NCBI RefSeq assembly: GCF_051020975.1
Contig: NC_135034.1
Location: 6,696,001-6,760,000, forward strand
Source of the DNA: Osmia lignaria lignaria
Lineage: Eukaryota > Arthropoda > Insecta > Hymenoptera > Megachilidae
Length of the DNA: 64,000 nt
Reading direction: 5' to 3'
The translations under genes were made by a program, and so were the position numbers. Shown one piece after another: positions 45,901 through 57,900 of this stretch. The stretch's first letter is position 1, and every line of letters begins with the position of its first letter. Below the pieces are notes generated by a model. The model was not told the origin of the DNA. It worked only from the letters and a program-made list of their open reading frames with translations, and did not search any database.

Positions 45901-48900
45901 TCGCCATTTTACCCTATGGAAGCCTGATACGCGTTGGTCGTTTCTCTACTCTGAAACTCATCAGACCAAATTGAATCCACCGTACCAACGTTGCTCTCCT
46001 TTTCATCGTTGAAAATGGTCAATAGCAAACTGGGAGAGGCTTCGTCTTATTCCCATCGCTAGGTACGGTGCACGTTACAATGATGCGCAGACGTGGTAAG
46101 CAGGAAGTGACATCCGGTCGGTACATGACGATACCCATTTCACACGTCGTTCTCTATTTCGCAGTGACCAACGGCCACGTTGTCTGCATGCCGTTCAATT
46201 GAACCGGTGGCATCTCCGGGCAAATCGTCTGTCTCCTTGTCACACACGCGTTCCAATCAGACGACGCACCAGGTGCGTTCTATAAGAGATACAACGAATG
46301 ACGCACCCGGTGCGTCGTGAAGAAGTTAACAGAAACAAGAGTAGCCTATGTGTATTACATTAAATGGAAAAATATTTAACTAGCTTTGTAGTTTAACCAT
46401 GACGCACCTTATGCGTCCCTATACTATCTTACGTGTAATACAACTGGCGACACATCAGGTGCGTCCTACAGTGTCTATTCAATCCAACCGAAATAAATCA
46501 GTGTTCATTGAAACTTATGAATAATAAGAACAATTTGGATCTTGGGAATAATTATCCAGTCGAGTGGCTCGTGATTTCGTTAAGATTTACAATATATTAA
46601 ACGTTTGTCTTGCTGCTGCTGATCAGAAGAATTTGCAAACTTGTGCCAATAATGATTCCAATTCAGATTTCTCGAGGAAGAAAATACAATCTCCTTGTAA
46701 GGTGATAAATCTCTACCTTGTTCTTCGTTAATTAACCAACATCCTTTAAAAGAATAAGTACAAAGTTCCAACTTCCTAAACGTCCAGGTGGAATGATTCT
46801 ATTAGCAGCAAATGCTCTAACGATTTGCAGTAAATTTCTAACATAAACTGTTCAAGAGAAATGGCTGGTTACATTGTGGTCGAGTAGCATTATCGTAAAT
46901 TTCACTTCGAGAGTACTTCGTACAAGTAGAAGCTTTCTTCGACTTCGAGAAAATTAATGGTTTTCCAGGTAACCACTTTTAGCTGTCCATTGCCGTTGAC
47001 CATGATCGTATGGTATAAAAAGTACCACCTTATCTACTTATGTTGCAACCGCGCAAAGTAATCGAACGCAAACAGAATATACGAATTTGAAGAATAGATT
47101 AACACTCTGACGATGCAGAGAATAGAAACGAAGAAGGAACACAGGAATCGGTTGATTCTTTCTTATCGGAGAGGCGTGACTGCACGAGGTCACTGATAAA
47201 CGATAATGGTGGGGGCCTTTTATCGAGTCGTCCAGCATACGTGAAACTACAGCTCTCGTAATCACTTTCTAAAATAGTCTTTCACCTTATTTTGTTATTA
47301 AACCGTTTTACCAAGCCAAACACTTTTTTCTCAATTCGTTAACCAGTTAAATCGCGAAACGATCTCAAAAAGACGACTTAAACGTGAAAGAAATTTTTAA
47401 ACGTTAAGAAAATAGTTGGTTCGACTAGTTTTCCCTTATCTAATATAATTAAAATTTTCATATCACATTTTTTTTTTCTTATTTTCTCTGCAAATTAATT
47501 CTATGCCTAACAAAGTAGTGTAACTACTCATGTATAATAAATGTGATAAGAGAAGATAGTAAATAGTGTTCTTCACCTTGCTATTCCTATTTCCATCGGG
47601 AGTTCAACGATCCTATAATATTCTATTGCTGACGTTTTGAAATACAACCGTAAGTTGTCGTAATCGAGTGACAGTTTTATGAAAGAACTCGAGTTCTCGT
47701 GTTACAATGAACGATTACGTGTATTCGTCACGTTTGGAAAACGCTTGTGCGGTGACAAAATCACGTTATGAAGAGAATAAAAATAAATATGCCAATACCG
47801 ATCATCGAAGGGTATTCAGGACTAACGTTGTCTTCTAATATATAAAACAAGACAATTTCTACTTTCGCTATAAAATGACGGTGCAAACCGCGTCAAAGAT
47901 TGAATGGTCTTGCATGATGCAGTTTGGACCGCACTTTCTTTTATGTTAATACATGCCAAAGCAGGAGCTAAGAAGGATCAGGATGTGCCACATACCACGG
48001 CAGGGCAAACCCCGTCAGTTGTACGATCTCGCATGAATGTTACGCTCTATTAGCAAACGGACTCGTGTTACAAATACGATCAAGATTTTCTTCTCTTTGC
48101 CGAAAGAGGGGAGGGCCTGCCGGAGATCCATTAATGTAGATCATGATTTTCTCTCGGAAGCATCAGCCCGTGCAACATTTTTTTCCCCAGTAAAACATTT
48201 AATTATAGGATTAATTAACGCTCGATGAGATATAAATACGTCGTTTGTTCTCAAGCCGCGTGATTCGAGTGCAAAAGATTAAGTTCGACAAATGTTTTAT
48301 CAGAAAATGATCATCGCGTCGCTTCAATTTCTCGTGTATGTAGAGAGTAAATGAAGCGAACAGATAAAGTTCACCGTGCGTTAGAATTGCAACTCGGTTT
48401 AATCCCGTTTACTGCTTCACGGCCAAGATACATGCAGTCAGTGAACATGGTAACAGATATAGACCGTACAGGTACTCGAACTACTCTCACGCAGTGGCGT
48501 AGTGCCCGGTTCTCGATTTCAACCAGAGTACACCGCAGACTCTATTTCAAAAATCATTGTTCCTTTTTCAACACGGTGCTCCGCGACGCGCTTGATTAAT
48601 TGGCAGACAAGGTCTGTTTCTAAACCGTTCGTTTCGATCTGTAAATTTACGTCTGACCGAGAATACAATGGATTTTTATAAACAATCATAAACGCTAGGC
48701 AAAGAAGAACAGTCATGCTACGAAAATGTAAAAAAATCTAAGTACTTTGATCGTTAAAAATGGAAACAAATGAAACTTGAAAAACTGCTCGATATCTTCC
48801 ATTACAGTTCCCTTCGGATACGCCACTGGTTGTTTCACGCGGCGCTGGCGTGCATGTGTCTAGCGATGGGACCAATATCCTCGCGTGCGTAGCTGGTATT

Positions 48901-51900
48901 GCAAAAGAAATTCCTCGATTTCACACGCGAATACCAGATAATGCTTTGTCGATTATCTTGAATTAACGTTTCACCTATGAGTAACGGATAAATAATTACC
49001 TCCAACGTAACAGTGTTAACGGTATCAACTATCTACACGAGTGCTCTGTGTATACTAACCAAGTCTACGTCTTGTGTTTAAACTGAATCTGAAGAATTAG
49101 CGAAGTATCTACTTACAGCCTCGATCTTACTTTGACTTATGTACTGATATGTTTAATAAATGTTTGTTCAAACAACACTGACGTGGAGATGAAATTAATA
49201 AACCTTTTTTTAAGTTAGTATTCTCAAGAGTAGTGAATCGCGTCGATCCCATCGCTAACCATCGACGGATGCGCGTGGATGCGCATGCGCATGCGCATGC
49301 GTCCTTAATAGCCGCGAGAGGACGGGTAAAGAAAAGTGCAAGGGGGGAACAGGTAAGAGGGAACCAGTTGTCAGGCTTGCTCATCCCTTGGCAAAAGAGT
49401 TCCTCTTTGCCGGCGCATACCGGACATTCCGTTTCTTCGCCTTGAGAAGATACGTACGTTACGCACTCACGCAACACCATGACACACTGCTGGTCCTTTC
49501 GCATTTCGAGGGGACACGACGCAATCCTAACCTTTAATACATGCGAACCTCTTTCAGTAGAAGAGTATATTCAAATATTTCGCCCTATGAATCAACATTT
49601 GTTCATCAATTATCGGTCGTAAAAGAAATTGATGAAGGAATCGAATCGATTTGATATTGAATTTTAGGTAGGGATAAAGAGTAGAACCGTAGATGCGCGC
49701 GAAACCTCCCGTTCGTATGTTTTCGGAAACAATCGGAAGCGATCGTGAACTTACTAATCGAGGACAATTTGAATGATACGGAGAGCAGTGCACAGTAGAA
49801 TACAAAGTAGGTTTTCGCGCCAAAGAACAATTACTTTCAGATCGTTGTACCAGCAAGGTCGACCTCGAGGCAAGCGAGTGCACAATACCATTGCGTTTAC
49901 CTTATACACGATTTACCGTATCATCGTCTTTCAAATGCAATAACGCGATAGAGATAAAAAAAATTCTGACGAACACGAATTCGATCAAATCACAAACGTT
50001 TATCGATACAGTCATTGGTATATTAATCGCAATAAAAATAACAATCATATTAAACTCGAATTCAATATCCTGACACGTGCTTAGTTTTACGAGTCCATAA
50101 AACGTATGCATGTTATATGTCGCAGTTCGCGGGCACGTGAGAACGCGCTTTTAATAAGACGCTCCGTTGAAAATATTTTCTCCTCGACGTTCACTAATGA
50201 AGTCACGTATCGTGACCGACTGAACGGCATACTTTGAATACTATGTTAAGCAAAAACATCGTTGGACAAAATTTTACTGCATAAGATTTCAGAAAATTGC
50301 AAAACTGCTTAGGGGATTTTCAGAAGTATTACTCAAATTTTAAAGCAGCTCTAACGCGATAAAGCTATTTAAATATGTATACCACGGTGAATTATAAGTA
50401 AAGATACGGGCATACCTAATGTAATCAGGAGGGGGGTAATTAAACGTTCGCTGTCTTTGAATCGTTGGACACTTACCTGAAACAGAAAAAGGAAAATTAC
50501 GTTAGTTTAAGAAAATAATTATAGGAGAGATATTTTTAGTTTTATTGCTGTAACCAGGATCGTAACTTTTGAACGGAGGTGTATACTTTCCGTCCAATTA
50601 ATAATCGACTTGTTTACGAATATTTTCACGTGTATTTTTACTATCGATCGACGAACGGGAAAATCGATCTGATAAGAGGATTATGAGCCCCCACGGACGT
50701 ATCCCTAGTGAAAGTAACGAAAGACATGCTGGTTTATTTGAAATTGCACCGACCGGCAAGTCTGGCAAAACAGCGTGTACGAACGCCATTTCTGTGCAGA
50801 AATCATTCACGCACGATGCGTGGTTCTCAACGATCCGATTTTTATCGAGCGATCAATTAAAAGAAAAAAATACGTTTGAAATTAAATCGAATTCCGCGAA
50901 CAGGATTCGACCTTATGTAAATCGACTTTCGTTTTTGCGCGCGGAACGAATACTTACGGGCTGTAATCATGAAACGCGTTCGGATTTACATACACGTAGG
51001 AAGGAAGAAAGGAAAATTCATCGGGATAGAATTTTCTTTTCTCTTGCAAAGAAAAGGAGAGAGAAAAAAAAAAGAGTGTATAAGCTGTCGACTGACTAAG
51101 AGATACATACATACATATACCAAGTTCACTGACTCTACACGATGACTAATACGAAATTAATTACTCGACCGCTAACGTTTCCTTCCAGACGCCTTAATGG
51201 CGCTCGAACTACGTGAAAACTATGCGAATCAACTGGTGTAGAACCGGTGAATCCTTGGATATTTAACGGAGTGTACACAGAAAAGTTCTGACAATTATTT
51301 TGTGTTCTGTGGTAGCCTATAGTGTGACAAAATTGTGAGATTGTTTTTTAATAATGAACAAAATTATTCGAATTCTATTTAATATACTGGTATCGATGTT
51401 AAACTACATATGGAAATAATATACGTGTCAGCTTTCCGTGTCCTTCGACTTTTTGGATAGATTCCCAGATCAACAGGTTTCGTGGTATGAAATTCGATTG
51501 CGACGTAGCTGGTTTCTTGCATTAAAATCGAGTTCTTCGCGACGGAAGCGCGACCGAGTTATATTTATTGCCTGCAAACTTCGATCATAAAAATAACAAG
51601 CTCGCGTTGAAAACGAACGCGTGTCAATTGAATTACTTAACGCTACAGATGAACGTATATGAACGGAAAGAATAAAAGAAATATATATTTAATTTTCTTC
51701 TCTATAACCCATTCCAGACTAACAAACGTTCTGACTTAAAAGCTATTTATTTATTCCAAAAGTACAGTCATAAATCCTGAAAAATGTCGTGGATAACGGT
51801 GGTGCCTAGTACTGATCCCTACGCGTCGCGTGTGCGACTGACAAGAGTCCTCCGAAATCCTCCCTTATATACCACAGTCGATCGGCCTATCAACCCGAGC

Positions 51901-54900
51901 GCGCGAAAATTTGAATCTACGATTGCAACCACTTGCAGTCTGGCACGCTTGAATCGTTTTTTCTACAATTTTCTTTTGCAATTTCATTAACAATTTTTAG
52001 TTAAATGTTTAAAAAATCTATCAACAATGTAATTAGTTAAAATAACTGACAGCAAATAGTTGTGGTATTCTTTTTTTTTAAATCGCGAGCTCCAATTATT
52101 TGAAAATTTAATTAGAGCTATTGAAACAGGAATTCCAGCGTGTTGATCTGTTGCGATTCATGCACGTGTCACCGGTTATTAGCGGCGTTTAGGCTTGCAG
52201 TACGCTCGTATTAACGTAATAATTCAAGAGCCGACGCAGAACTAAGTAGAGGCGGAATAGAATGATTGCTCGCATACCAGGGATACGTAACAACGTGTGT
52301 ACACCACGCACGTCGACGATTAACCAGAAAGTATTGTGTATCGTTAACACGAAATCCCGTTATTTTCGCTCAAAGTGTGAAGAAATTCAGTCGATTTTAG
52401 AAATTCCAATCTGAATTCCAACGATTAACGTTCTAATCTTTACAATGTATATTTCATTGCAATTAAAAGAACGATAATATATAACATCGCGATATGATAT
52501 TATCTTGGAAATATACATTTCGTAAAACTAATATTTCACTGATAAATGGAAGAATTAACATACGCCTTAGCCTTTTAAAATCTACAACAGCTAGTCATTA
52601 TGCATCATTATAGTCACAAGAAAAGTAGCGGCTCTGGTTTATCTACCATGTACTTAAGATAGAAAAAGAAGAAAAATGTAAAATTTCAAGCAAAATAGAG
52701 TTACTATATTAGAGCGGGGAATTATCGATGAAAATATGAATTATTTTCTAAGTGTCTATGAAACAGATGAATAGCTTTTCGTACCACGTTTATAGACACA
52801 AAGAAACAATTCATCAGCGTAGAAACCGCGACAAAATCCGGTTTTATTCAACATCTTTCGAAGCATATGGCCAGTTAATGGCTCGTCATCAATATCGTCA
52901 GGCTGACCTACATACGCGCCTCCAGGACATGGATCTCTCCTTGCGAATCTCGCTTCTCCGCGTAAAACAGCATCATTATTTGCCTAAAGCTTGCGAATTT
53001 CTCACTTTAGCATTCACCTTTCGTCAGCCGTGGAATTCATCGGCATACTCTCACGTTCGCCAATAGCGGTAGCTGATGTAAGATAGCATTATGCTAAACG
53101 CGATGATTAAAAATCATTTCTGGATTCACGAGAATTTGATAAAATTGAAAATTTATAAGACCATCATCGATAAACGATAAAGGTTCACAGGACCTCCAAA
53201 AAATCCATTGGAACCTCCTAACTCCTCTCAAGAATCTAACAAAAATCTATACAACCATCAATAATTAATCCTAACAAATTTTAAAAGCCCCAGCTTCCAA
53301 AGACCATAGGACCTCCCAATAATTCTCACCTAATTGACCAAAGCCAAGAGACGCCAAAATGACCAACATCCTTCCAACGTCCACTAAAAGAACTGTTCGA
53401 TGATTCTATCTGGTCGGTGTGCTAGAAAAGGAAGAGCCAAGAGCATCGGTTTTTCAACTTTCATGGTAGATACATCTATGGCTTGATCTCGAGGCAATCG
53501 CAGGTGCATGCTGCACCGAGACAGAGAAAAGGGACACGTGCATTTTCCGAATGTCTCCGGCGTGCTACACGTATGGCCAACGTGAGCCGCATGATACGTG
53601 TATACGAGGTTCGCGAAAAAGCAGAAGGACGAAGATGTAGCGGGCTAGGAGGTGATCGAGGGGAGAAGAAAATAGAGGGAAAATGGCTGACCGGCTGGCT
53701 AGTTGCCTGCTCGCCTCGAGCCTGACACCCTTTAACCGAGTTTAGGCCGACGGCGTGTATTATTAGACAGCATATCGCGTGCTTCCGTGTCCTTACCTCG
53801 TGGAACAATGAGATCGTCCACGAATGATACAAGGTACAAACAGTATCTGGTTCACGCGACCACCTTGGAAATCCAATCATCCTCGTGGCAATTCTTTTCC
53901 ACGGTGAACTGCCACTGGACCCGTTACGGCTCTCCTTGAACTTGCTGGACGATCTGTTATCTTTCCTCTACTTTAACATTCCTAACTCTTTCGTCGCGGA
54001 CCGAAGAGCATGGACGAAATTCACTGGTTGAATGTATAAATAAAAAATGATGAGGAAAATATCTGAAGAAATGTAAGTCTTTATGATACGTAGGGGAAGA
54101 AGGAAATTTCGCAAGAAACGAGCCGTGGACATCGTACGACCTTGACACCTTGCAGACATCGAGTACCGTTGTCTGTCTAGGGAATTTTTTCCCGGTGACA
54201 CGGTAGGTCGCGAAAGGCACGTGAACGTAGACAACAACAAAGATTGTTACACCGTTCGCGTGGGTGTATCATCCGTTCGAGGAGGTCACTTTTGTCTAAC
54301 GGTCTGCGCACACGGCAAATATGTGTGGAATGTCAACAAACGAACTTTTACCTACCGTCTGAGCCGATTCTTATCTCGGTGAATCATTCGTTTGATAGTT
54401 AAACTCGTGTTACCAACTTTCCCTTTCGCCCTTATCCATGGGCATCCGCGGGAAGAATGACGAGGCGGGGAAAGGGGCCCTTTATATATACAGGAGTCCC
54501 GCCCAATCACATGCGCGTAAACGTCTGCGCGCGAAAATTTGAATTGATATTCATAATATACACTAGTGGAATTAATTCTGGACACTTTATTAACACTTTA
54601 CTCTAATTTTTACTTAAATTTCTCATTTATTGGCTATATATATTATTGGCTGTGATTGGCTATTTCACATCATGTGACGTTTCGTGCTGTCAGGCGCAAA
54701 AACAAAAATAACAACACAGTTTAGATTTTTTTTAATTAAAATTTTAAAACATTTACAAAATAAATCATGTGAAAATATGAAGTATAAACATTATAGATTA
54801 CAACAAAAATATTACGGTATCAATTTAGCATAGCAGAATATACATTTTCTGCAGAAATATGAAATAAAGAATATTTTTATTCAAAGTGTCCAGAATTAAT

Positions 54901-57900
54901 TCCACCAGCGTACATCGAAGTTCGTGATTTATCGACAGATAAGAAACGTTCTTTTTCCATGAAATCAAAGAAACATCTCGCAATTCGCTTCGACGAGATT
55001 ATATCTCCTCTGATGCTCGAGGCGGATTCACCAGTCGGGAAACCCGTCGCGTTGTTTCTACGTTAAATAATTTGATTGGCTTTTATTGCACGCGCCGTTT
55101 TAATGCCTACGTCTGACATTTTCTTCTGAATACGCTTGCTTGGAATATTCTTCTATTTTTTCATGAAATATCAACTCGCTATAGCCTGGCTCTCTCCCTG
55201 GATTCTCCAGAAATTCAAGGCAAATCAATAAGTCTAGATTGCAGCAAAATACGTCAGACAACTGATAATCAATAAATCAGTATAACAAAAAGGGACTTTG
55301 ATCGAGATACTCACAGAAAGGGGAAGAAAGTTAGAAGATAGAGAAATTTATCATCCTCGGTGACTATCTACTGTGAGAAACGAGTCATTTTTAACCCATT
55401 TGCTACCACGATCCCCAAATGAGGATTTGAATATATATATATATATATTTTTTTATCACTTGCAATAGGATTATATTAAATAAAATGTTAAATAAAAATA
55501 TGAAAAATAAAAGTTTGGCAGTTAATGGGTTAAGATTAATACCACCGTTTGTACTAATAATGTATCTAATTCTAATATATATTTCCTGTAAGGTCTGTTA
55601 AAATAAAAAATATTATTTTCAGAATTGTGAAGTAAAATTATTACCACTTGATATTTTACCTAACTTATGGTTCTATTCGCTGCCAGATCGAGCTGTTACG
55701 AAACCGTCTGGCGTAAAAGATTGCCAATGATTCAACATTTTTCTACTTTGTTCAATACCGAACAATGCCGAGGACGAAGTTGGAAATGCTAGAAACTAAT
55801 TTTCGTACGTTTCCTTTAAAAAACAAAGGATTTTCAATCGATCAACTGTATCCGATATTTTTATCCGGCTTCTTTTCCCCTTCATCAAACGAGACACTCG
55901 TCTCATTCACGTAACTCGATTGAGAAGTATTTCAAAACCGGAAGGGAAAAATGAGATTAATCTCGGTTCGGTGTATCATCGAGATTTCCGGGTGTTCGTC
56001 CTCGGCTTTACGAAGGGAGAAGAGAGCCTTGCAGTTACTGCAACCGCAAATAATCGATATCCTTGCTGCGTCTATACTCTTCACCCTACCTGGCCCTTCT
56101 CCCTTCGCCTTTTCAATTCTACCTTTAATTTCCCCCTCGGTAAGACATTGATTAGAAGAACAATTATATTTGCAAACCAATAAAAGAAAAAAAATTGAAG
56201 GTACAGTTTGAAGATTAACAGTGTCTAACGGAATCGATGTAAACAATCTATCTTAGCGATCGTCTGAAGTGGCCGCGATTTACAAGCGGATCGACTCGCA
56301 TATCTAATCGCGATTGAGACAAATCGGTTCAATTATCGTTATGAATTCTCAGCATCAATCGACGTTCACTGACCAACTGGTGAATAAAGCTTGATTCATA
56401 CTACCGCTCGCAATGCCTTCGTTTTCTCAAAGGTACACTATTCTAGCTTCCAATTGCAGAAAATTTTAATATTAAGACTACGGTACGCGACCCACTCGGC
56501 ATTAGACGCGTTGACGACAAAATGGATCCTGAAACATGGATCCCTGGAATTGGCCATCTATTATTAGTATTTTACGATCGACAGCAGGAAGAAGAAAAGT
56601 CGTTAAGGTCGCGTGCCCTATTTCAGTAGAGTAAATCAAATATGAAATATCCTTTTATCTGAATGCACGCCAATCGAACGCGTGCCTCGATATTGCAAAA
56701 CAATATCGTTCTGTTTCGACGACGGTTATCTCCGGAGGGAGCCTAATCAGAAGTCGTGGATCGTTGATTCAACGCGCGCGAACCAGCGATTTGTTAACAC
56801 GTTTGCAACCGTTGACGTAGTACAACGGTATTTTAATACGTTCTATGATCTTAGGTTAGAAATTCCTTGCCATCTACGTTTGTAGGTGCATCGATTATTT
56901 TTCGAAATTAAAAAGTTTATGTAACCTACTACGTTAACGTTTTCGGTCGGTAATACCATGGCGCTACCGTTACCGTAAAAATTTTAAGGTTAGGAATTTA
57001 CATAACTTAAGAAATTTGAGGTTAGAACCATGCAACTTTCTATATTTATGTTTTCAATTGCCGGTATCCGATGCGATTGCTGGCAGTAAGTGATTCGAAG
57101 CGTGATATTAGAAAATCAATTCTTTTTTTTTCTTGCTTTAATCGCGAGGAATTACCAGTCACGAAAGTGTTAATTATCGAGTTTCGTAAGACTTCTATAT
57201 AGCTTCGAGTACGATCGATTTCGGAGCGCACAATCGATTACCTCGCAGGAAAATTGTTCTGTGCGCAAAACATTTGGGAACATTTTTCCGTCTGTTAATG
57301 CCAAGGAGATAAGGCACGCAAACAATTTAAAATCATGTAAAATAAAAAAAAAAAGGAATGCACTAAATGATGCACGGATCGTTAAGCATAAATGTGTTAT
57401 GAATAAGTTTTCATTATCTTGATCAAATGTTTGATTTGTTAATTAAACACTTGAGATTATGGAGTTCAAAGTACGCAAATAATAAAAAGAAAATTGTTAA
57501 TTTTAACTACAATGATTTCAAAAGTTCTGACAATATGTTTTCAATATTTCCTAATAATTTATCTTTTTCATTGATTTCTATATTCTCAATTAAAAATTTT
57601 ACGAAATCCTGATCATTTAAAAATGTGTTATATATCAACACTTCGTTTTCTCGATTTACATCACTGCGATATTCAAGCATCAAGTTGACGTTGGCAACAC
57701 TGAAAAGAACAGCTGTTTGCACGTCAATCCGTTTGAACGCATTTACCGTGCGATAACCTTTCTAATGACTGAACTAACAATAAATAGACTTTAGAAGAGC
57801 TTAAAAGACTGAATTATTTATAGAACTGATAAGACAATGTTCTATCTCTGCAATCGACATATACTGCTACCTTTACATCAGAAAAATTCATAAGTTTCAG

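Noticed and set aside
47880..48030. Possible diverged duplication (GCAAACCGCGTCA and GCAAACCCCGTCA about 120 bp apart)
   Set aside because: The similarity covers only a short stretch and does not extend convincingly.
52752..53066. 104-codon plus-strand frame in the shep intron with fairly normal composition
   Set aside because: No domain recognised and no supporting exon signals on either side; it may instead be a conserved non-coding element.
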